From DYRG01 sp041161065 (GTDB lineage Bacteria > Pseudomonadota > Gammaproteobacteria > Beggiatoales > Beggiatoaceae), in assembly GCA_041161065.1 (NCBI GenBank), contig JBEAVE010000004.1, forward strand, positions 62,001 through 126,000: a DNA stretch of 64,000 bases, given 5' to 3'. This document shows, piece by piece, positions 1-8,513 of this stretch. Under the pieces are notes generated by a model. That model was not told the origin of the DNA, ran no database searches, and worked only from the letters and a program-made list of their open reading frames with translations. Both the position numbers and the translations under genes were made by a program. How positions within the stretch are numbered: position 1 is the first letter of the stretch; every line of letters begins with the position of its first letter.

Positions 1-311
1 AATAACGCCGCTAAATCGCCCGCTTTTTCTAAAACCGGACCCGACGTTTGCCGCAAATTAACCCCCATTTCTCGCGCAATAATATTGGCAAGGGTGGTTT
101 TGCCTAATCCGGGAGGTCCAAAAAGTAACACATGATCAAGGGCTTCCCCTCGAGATTGGGCGGCGGGAATAAAAATTTCTAACTGTTCTCGAATGTGCGG
201 TTGCCCCACATAATCCTGCAAACGACGGGGGCGTATTTCCGCATCCAGCGTAATTTCTTCGGGTGTTGATGCGCGCTGCGGTGCAATTAAACGATCAGTA
301 TGAATTGCCAT
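1..311 (-). CDS. ruvB: Holliday junction DNA helicase RuvB, N-terminal part (gene cut by window edge)
   Basis: The reverse strand encodes about 103 residues from an ATG at 311 and runs off the left edge. RuvB is the hexameric AAA+ motor that drives branch migration of Holliday junctions with RuvA during recombinational repair. The family's N-terminal arrangement is visible: an R-P-R-x-L-x-D-Y-V-G-Q segment followed by the Walker A loop GPPGLGKTT. A Thr-Ser-Gly-Pro segment typical of RuvB follows. The gene starts 7 bp after the cysC stop, on the same strand. ruvA and ruvC are not in view. The identification is firm; the gene is only partial because the window ends. Confidence 0.93.
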   Translation of the reverse strand, partial: MAIHTDRLIAPQRASTPEEITLDAEIRPRRLQDYVGQPHIREQLEIFIPAAQSRGEALDHVLLFGPPGLGKTTLANIIAREMGVNLRQTSGPVLEKAGDLAAL

Positions 312-317
312 AAAGTC

Positions 318-971
318 TTATTTTAAAAGGTTTTTTTGTTTCAAAAAAGCTAACACTTGATCGCGACTTTCCTCGACTGAAATCGTGGCAGTATTCACCG
401 ACAAATCAGGTTGCTCTGGAATTTCATACGGCGAAGAAATCCCCGTGAAATGTTTAATTTCACCTTTTCTTGCCTTTTGATATAAACCTTTTACATCACG
501 TTGCTCACAAATTTCTAATGAACAATGGCAATAAATTTCAATAAAATTTTCTTTACCGATTAAATCACGGACTTTTTGGCGATCAGAACGAAACGGAGAA
601 ATAAAAGCTGTTAAAACAATTGTTCCCGCTTCGACAAATAATTTTGAAATCTCTCCAACGCGGCGAATGTTCTCAATTCGGTCGGCATCACTAAAACCTA
701 AATCTTTACACAAACCATGACGCACATTATCGCCGTCTAACACAAAGGTATGACATTGCTGTTGAAATAAACTTTCCTCAACTGTGTGAGCTAACGTTGA
801 TTTCCCCGAACCCGATAAACCCGTGAACCACAAAACCGCGCTACGATGTCGATGTTGTTCTTCACGTCTTGCTCTCGTAACCGTTGCATGATGCCAAATT
901 AAATGGTGTGTATTTTCCACTGTTTTTTCCTTAAAAAGAAAGTTTGAAATAGTACAAGGCTTTTTCTTCAA
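318..971 (-). CDS. cysC: Adenylyl-sulfate (APS) kinase
   Basis: A 217-residue protein that phosphorylates adenylyl sulfate (APS) to PAPS in sulfate activation, in the cytosol. The P-loop GLSGSGKS lies at residues 51-58, preceded by the conserved W-H-x-x-x-V-T-R stretch near residues 26-33. The D-G-D-N-V-R-H-G-L motif and the F-I-S-P-F segment around the phosphate-accepting serine are both present. The length fits stand-alone CysC. The first 17 or so residues look weakly conserved, so a start slightly inside is possible. ruvB follows only 7 bp downstream. No cysD or cysN is nearby, so the kinase is separated from an ATP sulfurylase here. Confidence 0.93.
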   Translation of the reverse strand: MKKKPCTISNFLFKEKTVENTHHLIWHHATVTRARREEQHRHRSAVLWFTGLSGSGKSTLAHTVEESLFQQQCHTFVLDGDNVRHGLCKDLGFSDADRIENIRRVGEISKLFVEAGTIVLTAFISPFRSDRQKVRDLIGKENFIEIYCHCSLEICEQRDVKGLYQKARKGEIKHFTGISSPYEIPEQPDLSVNTATISVEESRDQVLAFLKQKNLLK

Positions 972-1010
972 ATAATTAGCGTAGTTAACCCCAATTATTT
1001 GATTGATTAT

Positions 1011-1610
1011 TTACAATGATGCGGGATCGCCTTTGAAACCATTTAAGCGGGCGAGAAAAGTTGTTTTTGCCGATAATTCTAGGGAACACAACCACTTATA
1101 TGCCATTTGTAGACTATCTGCCTGCGCGTAAATACCATGACCGCGCACAATGACGATGGGTTTTTCTGCTAAAACTTCTGCTACTAAATCAGGGGTTTTG
1201 CTAAATTGTTCACGATAAGGGACGGTTAGCACGGGGATTTTTTCGCCAAAATAATATTGTCCTTCAAAATCAATGGGATAAAAATCTTTTCCGTCCATTG
1301 TCATGGCAACCGAATAAGCACCATGTGCGTGCAACACCGCGTTTGTATTAGGATTTTTTTCGTACACTGCCAAATGCAACGGCGCATCTGCCGACGCACC
1401 CGCTGTTGGGGGTTTTCCAAAATAACAATGAACCAAATGTTCTTCATCTAAAGTATCGGCACACGCATTTGTCGGTGTAATCCAAATGTTCTCTCCCATT
1501 CTCACCGATGCATTACCACTATGTGAATCATTTAATCCCCGTTTTCTCAACCAGCGATAATGTTCTACCAATCGTCCACACAAATGCTCTGCTACTGTTG
1601 CAATTGCCAT
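1011..1610 (-). CDS. Class II aldolase/adducin family protein, MtnB-like
   Basis: A 199-residue protein of the class II aldolase fold. The zinc-binding histidines are visible in H-A-H-G (H94, H96) and R-G-H-G (H158), and the N-terminal S-G-N-A-S-V-R loop matches the phosphate-binding part of the family. The spacing and size resemble methylthioribulose-1-phosphate dehydratase (MtnB, methionine salvage) as well as L-fuculose-phosphate aldolases. No other salvage genes (mtnA, mtnC, mtnD) are in view, so the substrate is not decided. The reading frame is complete, with an ATG start. It lies 39 bp upstream of cysC on the same strand and may be co-transcribed. Confidence 0.8.
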   Translation of the reverse strand: MAIATVAEHLCGRLVEHYRWLRKRGLNDSHSGNASVRMGENIWITPTNACADTLDEEHLVHCYFGKPPTAGASADAPLHLAVYEKNPNTNAVLHAHGAYSVAMTMDGKDFYPIDFEGQYYFGEKIPVLTVPYREQFSKTPDLVAEVLAEKPIVIVRGHGIYAQADSLQMAYKWLCSLELSAKTTFLARLNGFKGDPASL

Positions 1611-1758
1611 GTTATTTTCTCCTGTTTTTAGCGAATTGTTAGATTGATGTGATAAAAAATTTTCTCGAGTCTATTATTTGTTGAAAATTGACAAGTTGTT
1701 TTACGGTTTTCTTAGAAAAAGTTTTGAGCATTTCCAAGCACTAAAAATACTCGCTTAT

Positions 1759-2235
1759 TTAATAATTATGGGGGGTGTAAGGATTGCCCCATTCGGTAAT
1801 GTAACGGATTTCAAAATCAATAGAAACGGCGGCGATTAAAGCGCACTCTTCTTCCTCAAAATAGATGATTTCGGCGGCGACATCTTGTAAATCGTCGATG
1901 AGCGGTTCGGAGGCAACGTCAGAAAGCATTAAGGCTTTGGTAATATCGCCGAGCAATCCGTTGGCGGTTGAGGCGGGATCGCGTCCGATGATGGTTTCGA
2001 CCATTGCGTCGATGCGGATTAATAGCCGATTAACCGTTCCACCAAATTGATTTCGCTCACGTTTTTCGGGTAATTCCCATACCGATCCGACGGGCGGTGG
2101 GTATTTGCGGCGAATGACCGGAACGCCTCGATAAATTCGTCCGTTTCCCAACGTATTTTCGTAACCATTGTTGGTGTTAATGGCTTCTAATTGCGCGACG
2201 ATATTTTCGATGATGCGTTCTCTGACGGTTTTCAT
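1759..2235 (-). CDS. Phage tail-terminator-like protein, isolated
   Basis: A 158-residue protein without signal peptide or membrane segment. It begins with an R-E-R-I-I-E-N-I helix, has an N-G-Y segment, a proline-rich P-P-P-V-G stretch and a C-terminal strand ending in F-E-I-R-Y-I. This pattern resembles small phage tail completion or terminator proteins found next to capsid and tail genes. That resemblance comes from reading the sequence and is not proven. No capsid, portal, tail tube or integrase gene lies nearby, and the flanks are ordinary chromosomal genes. It could be a relic of a prophage, a domesticated tail-like piece, or a misread hypothetical protein. Confidence 0.5.
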   Translation of the reverse strand: MKTVRERIIENIVAQLEAINTNNGYENTLGNGRIYRGVPVIRRKYPPPVGSVWELPEKRERNQFGGTVNRLLIRIDAMVETIIGRDPASTANGLLGDITKALMLSDVASEPLIDDLQDVAAEIIYFEEEECALIAAVSIDFEIRYITEWGNPYTPHNY

Positions 2236-2443
2236 ATCCAGACTTCAAGGCTCGGGAAAAGTGTCATGATAATGGATTTAGGCGGCGCGTTTAAACAAAA
2301 GTTTTGGGTTGAACCGCGCGCGCATACGTCATATTAAAGAAAAATCGCCCGCGTTTGCAATGGGAAACTTTTGACGTTGCGAATAAAAAACTTTACCATT
2401 CACCTAACAATTTTTGTAAATAAACGATGGGAGAAAACAAGGT

Positions 2444-2707
2444 ATGGAAATTATCCACAAAGTTATTTCAGTGCCTGATGATCACAAAGTGATGTTGGTG
2501 TTGCCAAAGAACATTCCTGTGGGCGACGTGGAGGTGGTGTTGATTATTAACCCCAAAAAGATGTTGGAAGCCCCACACGGCGCGGCGCATCATGCTTCGA
2601 CCTCGATCAGCAGCACCAGTTTGCGCGATGCGGCGATTTCCAAACTCGCCAGTTTGTTCGACGAGCAACAGCAGCTTCAACAACAGCAAACCGATAAAGA
2701 CAATTAA
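2444..2707 (+). CDS. Small hypothetical protein with Gln-rich tail upstream of nfeD
   Basis: An 87-residue protein with an AAGG ribosome-binding site just ahead of its ATG. The first 45 residues form a hydrophobic beta-like module containing V-P-D-D-H-K and L-P-K-N-I-P-V-G-D-V-E-V. The C-terminal third is polar and ends in a run of glutamines. The N-terminal pattern resembles small antitoxin-like or AbrB-like proteins that precede toxin genes. No toxin follows here: nfeD starts 24 bp downstream, which suggests one transcript. The function is not recognised. Confidence 0.5.
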   Translation: MEIIHKVISVPDDHKVMLVLPKNIPVGDVEVVLIINPKKMLEAPHGAAHHASTSISSTSLRDAAISKLASLFDEQQQLQQQQTDKDN

Positions 2708-2731
2708 ATATTGTTTTATAAGGAGGTTTAT

Positions 2732-4009
2732 ATGAAAAATCTCTGGTTAATCATTGGGTTATTGTGCGGGTGGAGTGCCGCGACGGTGGCTAACACTTCC
2801 CCCGTTCTCGTGCTAACTATCGATGGCACGATTCAGCCCGCCGCCGCAAATTATCTCAAATCTGGATTAAAACACGCTGAATATCAACAACATAGCGCAG
2901 TAATCCTTAAATTAAATACTCCCGGCGGATTGGATAGTTCGATGCGGGAAATGGTGCAAGCGATTGTTTCTTCAGCGATTCCGGTGATTGTGTACGTTTC
3001 TCCGTCGGGCGGGCGCGCGGCGAGTGCGGGGACTTATTTGTTGTATGCGTCGCACGTTGCGGCGATGGCGGACGGCACAAATGTCGGCGCGGCGACCCCC
3101 GTTAAACTTCTTGGCGAGGACGACGAAACCACTCTTCAGCAAAAAATTCGCCATGATTCAGCGGCTTATTTGCGTTCGTTGGCGGAATTGCGGCAGCGAA
3201 ACGTCGACTGGGCAGTCCAAGCCGTCCGCGATGCCGACAGCATTACCGCTCAAACCGCTTTACAAAAACAAGTTATCGATATTATTGCTAATGATTTGCC
3301 CGATTTGCTCAAACAATTACACGGTCGACAAATCAAATTTCCTCACAAAATAATAACCCTCGATACCAACCACGCAGCGATAGAAACTTACGAACAAGAT
3401 TGGAGAAACCGCCTGCTTTCGATAATTACCGATCCAAACATCGCTTATTTATTGATGTTATTAGGAATTTATGGCTTGTTCTTTGAATTTTATCACCCGG
3501 GTACAGGCATTCCGGGTGTGGTAGGAACAATTGCGATTTTATTAGCGTTATTTGCCTTTCAAGTGCTCCCCGTTAATTTCGTGGGTTTAACGCTCATTTT
3601 GTTTGGGATTTTCTTTATGATTGCGGAGGCTTTAACACCGAGTTTTGGCATTTTAGGATTTGGCGGCATTGTCGCTTTTGTAATCGGTTCAATTATGTTA
3701 TTTGATTCCAATTCGCCCGATTTTGAAATCGCTTATTCTTTAATCGCCACCTTTAGTGTGACCAATGCAATTTTATTTCTGTGGGTTGGTAAAAAATTAT
3801 CCGATTTGCGCAACCAAAAACCGTTGACAGGTTATGAGCAAATGTTAGGTGAAATTGGAGAATGTATTAGCGTAGAAAATAAACAATTGCGGGTTTCAAT
3901 TCACGGAGAAATCTGGCAAGCCCGTTCTTCTCAATCTTTAACCGTTGGACAAATGGTTAAAATTAAAAATGTCGACGGTTTAACGCTCGACGTTGAACCC
4001 CTTAATTAA
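2732..4009 (+). CDS. nfeD: Membrane-bound serine protease of the long NfeD (ClpP-class) family
   Basis: A 425-residue protein started at the ATG that follows a strong AGGAGG site (2721-2726); an upstream TTG in frame lacks such a site. Residues 1-20 form a signal peptide. The ClpP-like protease domain follows, with the probable nucleophile S98 in G-G-R-A-A-S-A-G and the probable general base K138. Four to five hydrophobic segments occupy roughly residues 225-360, and a C-terminal OB-fold NfeD domain ends the protein. In the family, such proteases cleave the hydrophobic tail of partner stomatin/slipin proteins. The slipin gene follows 28 bp downstream, so the two form the classic pair, acting at the inner membrane with the protease domain outside. 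Confidence 0.9.
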   Translation: MKNLWLIIGLLCGWSAATVANTSPVLVLTIDGTIQPAAANYLKSGLKHAEYQQHSAVILKLNTPGGLDSSMREMVQAIVSSAIPVIVYVSPSGGRAASAGTYLLYASHVAAMADGTNVGAATPVKLLGEDDETTLQQKIRHDSAAYLRSLAELRQRNVDWAVQAVRDADSITAQTALQKQVIDIIANDLPDLLKQLHGRQIKFPHKIITLDTNHAAIETYEQDWRNRLLSIITDPNIAYLLMLLGIYGLFFEFYHPGTGIPGVVGTIAILLALFAFQVLPVNFVGLTLILFGIFFMIAEALTPSFGILGFGGIVAFVIGSIMLFDSNSPDFEIAYSLIATFSVTNAILFLWVGKKLSDLRNQKPLTGYEQMLGEIGECISVENKQLRVSIHGEIWQARSSQSLTVGQMVKIKNVDGLTLDVEPLN

Positions 4010-4037
4010 CGTGTTTTTCTTACAAGGAGATAACATC

Positions 4038-4838
4038 ATGGCGTGGCAACTTGCTTTAATTATTTTAGTTCCTTTATTTCTTTTATTAAGCGCGGCAGTT
4101 AATGTATTGCGTGAATATGAACGCGGGGTAGTTTTCTTTCTAGGGCGTTACCAAAAAGTGAAAGGACCGGGTCTAATCATTATTATCCCAGTTTTCCAAC
4201 AAATGGTGAAAGTGGATTTGCGCACAGTTGTAATGGACGTTCCAGTGCAAGATGTTATCTCGCGTGATAACGTATCTGTGAAAGTGAGCGCGGTGGTTTA
4301 TTTTAGAGTAATTCAACCCGAGAAAGCCGTCATTCAAGTTGAAGATTTTGAACACGCAACCAGCCAATTAGCACAAACCACATTACGTTCAGTTTTAGGA
4401 CATCACGAATTAGATGAAATGCTTTCTGCACGCGATAAATTAAATCAAGCAATTCAAACTATTCTCGACAAACAAGCCGAATCGTGGGGAATCAAAGTGA
4501 CTACGGTTGAAATCAAACAAATGGATTTGAATGAAAACATGGTTCGCGCGATTGCAAAACAAGCCGAAGCCGAACGTGAACGGAGAGCAAAAATTATTCA
4601 CGCAGAAGGCGAGTTGCAATCCTCTCAAAAGATATTTGAAGCAGCGAGTATTTTGGCGCAACATCCTCAAGCTATTCAATTGCGTTATTTACAAACGTTG
4701 AGCGATATTTCAAATGAAAAAAGCCACACGGTTATTTTCCCACTTCCAATGGATTTGATTTCGCCGTTGCAAGAACTTATTAAACTACAAAACCTCAAAG
4801 AAAAACGCTCACTTTCAAATCCCCCTAAAAGCGAATAA
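4038..4838 (+). CDS. Slipin/stomatin-like SPFH domain protein
   Basis: A 266-residue membrane-anchored SPFH protein. The ATG at 4038 is preceded by AAGGAGA (4024-4030), which argues against the in-frame ATG at 3993 lying inside nfeD. Residues 3-22 form one membrane anchor. The SPFH/band-7 domain begins at E-Y-E-R-G-V-V-F-F-L-G-R-Y and ends with a coiled-coil segment rich in A-E-A-E-R-E-R-R. These proteins oligomerise in membrane microdomains and are partner and substrate of the NfeD protease encoded just upstream. The length and order (nfeD then slipin) are typical. The physiological target in this organism is not visible. Confidence 0.9.
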   Translation: MAWQLALIILVPLFLLLSAAVNVLREYERGVVFFLGRYQKVKGPGLIIIIPVFQQMVKVDLRTVVMDVPVQDVISRDNVSVKVSAVVYFRVIQPEKAVIQVEDFEHATSQLAQTTLRSVLGHHELDEMLSARDKLNQAIQTILDKQAESWGIKVTTVEIKQMDLNENMVRAIAKQAEAERERRAKIIHAEGELQSSQKIFEAASILAQHPQAIQLRYLQTLSDISNEKSHTVIFPLPMDLISPLQELIKLQNLKEKRSLSNPPKSE

Positions 4839-4854
4839 TTTCTCGCAAAAAAGA

Positions 4855-4889
4855 AAAACCTGCCAGTTCTTAGAAACCAAGCAGGTTTT
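4855..4889 (+). terminator. Inverted repeat after slipin gene, probable transcription terminator
   Basis: The arms AAAACCTGC (4855-4863) and GCAGGTTTT (4881-4889) are perfect complements separated by 17 bases, 16 bp after the slipin stop. Only four T residues end the second arm, so it may be a weak terminator or an interspersed repeat. A related hairpin follows the aminotransferase gene at 10834. Confidence 0.5.
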
Positions 4890-5058
4890 AGTGGTACAGA
4901 TGAAAATTAAAGAAAATTTAATTGAACTATCTCTTTGTATCACTACGCTTTCTCTAAAAAACTTGTTCATTGCGTGACGGCGACATATCTTTTTCAATCC
5001 CCCCCTAAAAATGTGATGTTGGGGTTCGTGGGGTGTAAAATTTAGGCGCAAAATTGCG

Positions 5059-5064
5059 TATAAT
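5059..5064 (+). promoter_or_regulatory. Candidate -10 box upstream of dacA
   Basis: TATAAT in the context CGTATAATGTGACGTTTT, 36 bp before the dacA ATG. No good -35 hexamer is seen at 16-18 bp spacing. Almost the same 18-base context occurs upstream of the aminotransferase gene at 9501. Confidence 0.4.
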
Positions 5065-5100
5065 GTGACGTTTTATTAAATTACGACTGAAAGTATTGCT

Positions 5101-6252
5101 ATGTTTAAAGTGTTGTTATGGTTGTTTATTGTGGGAAATGCGTGGGCGAATCCGTCGGCGCAGTCGATGCCAGCCCAAATTGTGATGCCGCCGCCGCCGC
5201 CGACTATTTCTGCGAAATCCTACATTTTGATCGATTTTCATAGTGGACAGATTTTGCTCGACAAAGACCCCGATGCTCCCCTCGAACCCGCCAGTTTGAC
5301 CAAATTAATGACCGCTTATGTGGTGTTTTCTGAAATTAAAGTCGGACATTTGAAATTAACCGACAAAATCCGCGTCAGCGAAAAAGCGTGGCGAACGGGC
5401 GGATCGAGAATGTTTGTGGATTTGGACAGCGAAGTGGCGGTCGAAGATTTGCTGCGCGGCATGATCATTCAATCGGGCAACGACGCGAGTGTCGCGCTCG
5501 CCGAACGCATCGCCGGCAGCGAAGAATCTTTCGCAGGCATGATGAACCAATACGCGCAAAAACTCGGTCTAACCAACAGCCATTTCATGAACGTAACGGG
5601 ATTGCCCAGTTCGCAACACACAAGCAGCGCGCGCGATATGGCAAAAATTGCAATGGCGATTATTCGCGATTATCCAGAATATTACGGCTATTATTCCGAA
5701 AAATCCTTTACTTACAAAGGCATTTCGCAACAAAATCGCAACATTTTGCTCAAACGCGATGCCAGCGTCGATGGTATGAAAACCGGTTTCACCGATAATG
5801 CAAGATATTGTTTAGTTGCTTCGGCTAAACGTAATAATATGCGGTTGATTTCAGTGATTTTAGGCGCGGAAACCCCCAAAATTCGCGCCGCCGAAACTCA
5901 AAAAATCCTCAATTACGGTTTTCAATTTTATGAAACCCCCAAAGTGTACGGCGCGGGCGAAATCATCAGCAAACCTCGAATTTGGAAAGGCGCGGACGAT
6001 TCCATTCCCATCGGTTTAAATCAAGATTTACACGTCACAGTCGCGCGCGGACAATACGCCAATATTAAACCCGTTTTGCAATTAAATCAAAGGCTTATTG
6101 CGCCCATCAAATCAGGAGAAACCTGCGGCAATTTGCGCTTGATGCTCGGCGACAAAGTGTTATTAGAACGCCCATTGGTTGCTTTGCAAACCGTGAATGA
6201 AGGGGGATTATTGCGCTTAATTACCGATTCAATTTTGCTGTGGATTCAATAA
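5101..6252 (+). CDS. dacA: D-alanyl-D-alanine carboxypeptidase (PBP5/6 family)
   Basis: A 383-residue periplasmic enzyme that removes the terminal D-Ala of peptidoglycan pentapeptides and so controls cross-linking. Residues 1-16 form a signal peptide ending in A-W-A. The three penicillin-binding motifs are present: S65-L-T-K68 with the catalytic serine, S125-G-N127, and K227-T-G229. The C-terminal third matches the PBP5 beta-domain. The last residues form an amphipathic stretch (T-D-S-I-L-L-W-I-Q) that would anchor the protein to the outer face of the inner membrane. The cobalamin adenosyltransferase gene starts 1 bp after the stop, so the two are probably translated from one transcript. Confidence 0.95.
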   Translation: MFKVLLWLFIVGNAWANPSAQSMPAQIVMPPPPPTISAKSYILIDFHSGQILLDKDPDAPLEPASLTKLMTAYVVFSEIKVGHLKLTDKIRVSEKAWRTGGSRMFVDLDSEVAVEDLLRGMIIQSGNDASVALAERIAGSEESFAGMMNQYAQKLGLTNSHFMNVTGLPSSQHTSSARDMAKIAMAIIRDYPEYYGYYSEKSFTYKGISQQNRNILLKRDASVDGMKTGFTDNARYCLVASAKRNNMRLISVILGAETPKIRAAETQKILNYGFQFYETPKVYGAGEIISKPRIWKGADDSIPIGLNQDLHVTVARGQYANIKPVLQLNQRLIAPIKSGETCGNLRLMLGDKVLLERPLVALQTVNEGGLLRLITDSILLWIQ

Positions 6253-6253
6253 G

Positions 6254-6769
6254 ATGCTCTACACTAAAACGGGTGACGGCGGCGAAACATCATTAGCAAA
6301 TGGTCAGAGATTACCTAAAAACGCCCCCGTTTTTGAGGCGATTGGAGACATCGATGAACTCAACGCCACCATCGGTTTATTGCACAGCGTGTACGAATGG
6401 ACAGCCCGCGAATATAGCAGTTTCTCATTGATTCAAAACAACTTATTTGAAATTGGTGCGACCCTCGCGGGCGGCAAACCTTGCGCATTAACCCCCGCCG
6501 ATTCGCAACATTTAGAACACGACATTGATTTCTTTGTTTCTCAAACGCCCCCGTTAAACCATTTCATTTTACCTATGGGTAGCTTTTTGATTGGTTACTG
6601 CCACATTGCCCGCACGATTTGTCGCCGCGCCGAACGCCATCTTTTAATCCTTAATCCAGATGCTCATATCTTGATGTTTTTGAACAGATTATCCGACTGG
6701 TTATTTGCGCTGGCGCGTTTATTAAGTGTTCGCCAAAATGTTTCTGAAATGGCGTGGGTTTCTCGCTAA
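6254..6769 (+). CDS. Cob(I)alamin adenosyltransferase, PduO type
   Basis: A 171-residue enzyme that transfers the adenosyl group of ATP to reduced cobalamin, making coenzyme B12. The family N-terminus T-K-T-G-D-G-G-E-T-S-L is present, followed by D-E-L-N-A-T-I-G and the signature R-T-I-C-R-R-A-E-R near residues 118-126, which carries ATP-binding arginines. The protein is slightly short for the family (about 180-190 residues), mainly at the C-terminus. Its start is 1 bp behind dacA. No cobalamin synthesis genes are near, so it may serve salvage of imported B12. Confidence 0.9.
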   Translation: MLYTKTGDGGETSLANGQRLPKNAPVFEAIGDIDELNATIGLLHSVYEWTAREYSSFSLIQNNLFEIGATLAGGKPCALTPADSQHLEHDIDFFVSQTPPLNHFILPMGSFLIGYCHIARTICRRAERHLLILNPDAHILMFLNRLSDWLFALARLLSVRQNVSEMAWVSR

Positions 6770-6778
6770 AGATCATTT

Positions 6779-8302
6779 CTAGGGTCTTAACAATCCTCGA
6801 AATTTTAGCCCACTTATCCATAAAACCGTAAAATACAAAATCATTGCAACGCTCACCCATAAACCTAATTGTAAAAACCGTTCTGCACTACTCCAATGTA
6901 ACCACGTTTCTATCTTGGGAATAACCGTTTCCAACAAAGCAAACATGACCAAACTTGCTATCGTAATTCTTCCCAAAAAAACCCACCAACCAACACAGGG
7001 TTGAAATGCGTTTTGTTTGCGCAAATAGAAATACAATAAGCTCGCATTTAAGGTGGCTGCCAACGCGGTAGAAAGTGCTAATCCAACGTGCGCTAATGAC
7101 CAAATGAAAACAAAATTTAATACAATATTCGTTGAAATAGAAATGAAAGCTACTTTGGTTGGCGTTTTAGTATCTTGGCGCGCGAAGAAACCCGATGCTA
7201 AAATCTTAATTAAGACAAATCCTAACAATCCAATGCTATATGCGATTAAGGCGTTTGCACTCATTTCAACGTCGGCAATTCCAAACTGTCCTCGATAGAA
7301 CAACGTTGCAAAAATAGGCTTTGATAAAATCATTAAACCTACCGTGCTGGGAACACCCACTAGAAATACCCACCGCAAACTCCAATCTAAGGTTTTATTG
7401 TAATCCTCTTGGGCATTTCTCGCCGCTAATCCAGAAAGCCTCGGTAAAACCACCGTTGCTAAAGCAACACCAAACACACCAATCGGGAATTCCAATAACC
7501 GATCGGCATAATACAACCACGCAATACTTCCTGTCACTAGAAATGAAGCCATTAACGTATCAATTAACAAACTTATTTGACTCACAGAAACCGAAAATAA
7601 CACGGGCAACATCAATCTTAAAATCCTTCCTACGCCTTCATCAGTTTGCTTAGAAAATGTAGGACGCGGCACTAAATTTAGTTTCATCAGAAAAGGAATT
7701 TGAAAAGCGAATTGTAAAAACCCAGAAATCAACACCCCCCATGCCAATGCAATAATAGGCTCTTGAAAATACTGACTAAACCACCACGCCGCACTGATCA
7801 TACAAAGATTCAAAATAACAGGACTAAAAGCCGGCGATGAGAAATGTCCGTAAGAATTCAAAATTCCACCCGCAAATGCCGTTAATGAAATCAGCATCAA
7901 ATAAGGAAATGTAATGCGCAACATTTCTACTGCCAGTTGATACTTGTAAGGCTCATCGAGAAATCCGGGCGCAAATAACATAATCAAATAGGGCGCAAAT
8001 AAAATTCCTAAGCCCGTTAAAATGAGCAACACCAATCCTAATGTTCCCGCGACATGATCAATTAAATGGCGAACTTTTTCGGGGTGATTGTTCTTATAGT
8101 CACTTAAAACAGGTACAAATGCTTGAGAAAACGCGCCTTCGGCAAACAACCGCCGCATAAAATTAGGAATTTTGAACGCCACGAGAAACGCATCAGCCCC
8201 TGCCGTTGCACCAAACAAAGTTGCTATCACAATATCTCGAGCAAATCCTAAGATTCTTGAGAGCAACGTAAAACTTCCTACTACACTTAATGAACGTAAC
8301 AT
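6779..8302 (-). CDS. murJ: Lipid II flippase MurJ (MviN)
   Basis: A 507-residue multi-pass membrane protein of the MOP superfamily that flips lipid-linked peptidoglycan precursor across the inner membrane. About fourteen hydrophobic segments are seen. The N-terminus L-S-R-I-L-G-F-A-R-D and the R-R-L-F-A-E-G-A-F-S-Q-A-F-V-P motif are family hallmarks. The ATG at 8302 is chosen because GGGTGA (8311-8316) precedes it at good spacing; an in-frame TTG at 8317 lies upstream of that site. The gene converges with the cobalamin adenosyltransferase gene, with 9 bp between stops and no clear terminator. Confidence 0.95.
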   Translation of the reverse strand: MLRSLSVVGSFTLLSRILGFARDIVIATLFGATAGADAFLVAFKIPNFMRRLFAEGAFSQAFVPVLSDYKNNHPEKVRHLIDHVAGTLGLVLLILTGLGILFAPYLIMLFAPGFLDEPYKYQLAVEMLRITFPYLMLISLTAFAGGILNSYGHFSSPAFSPVILNLCMISAAWWFSQYFQEPIIALAWGVLISGFLQFAFQIPFLMKLNLVPRPTFSKQTDEGVGRILRLMLPVLFSVSVSQISLLIDTLMASFLVTGSIAWLYYADRLLEFPIGVFGVALATVVLPRLSGLAARNAQEDYNKTLDWSLRWVFLVGVPSTVGLMILSKPIFATLFYRGQFGIADVEMSANALIAYSIGLLGFVLIKILASGFFARQDTKTPTKVAFISISTNIVLNFVFIWSLAHVGLALSTALAATLNASLLYFYLRKQNAFQPCVGWWVFLGRITIASLVMFALLETVIPKIETWLHWSSAERFLQLGLWVSVAMILYFTVLWISGLKFRGLLRP

Positions 8303-8513
8303 TTTTATTTCACCCAATAAACAAATTAGACTAGAAAAGTCCGATTTAGGTTATAGAATCATCAACCCAATGATAGATTGTTGCTTAATTTTTCTGAGCC
8401 GTTTTACTCATCCGCATTATAATACCCCAAATCAAAGCAAATCTAAGCACCGTATTCTATAAAATGCACCCTCAGACTGTACAACTTTCTTTGCGTCGTG
8501 CAAAATGAGAAAT

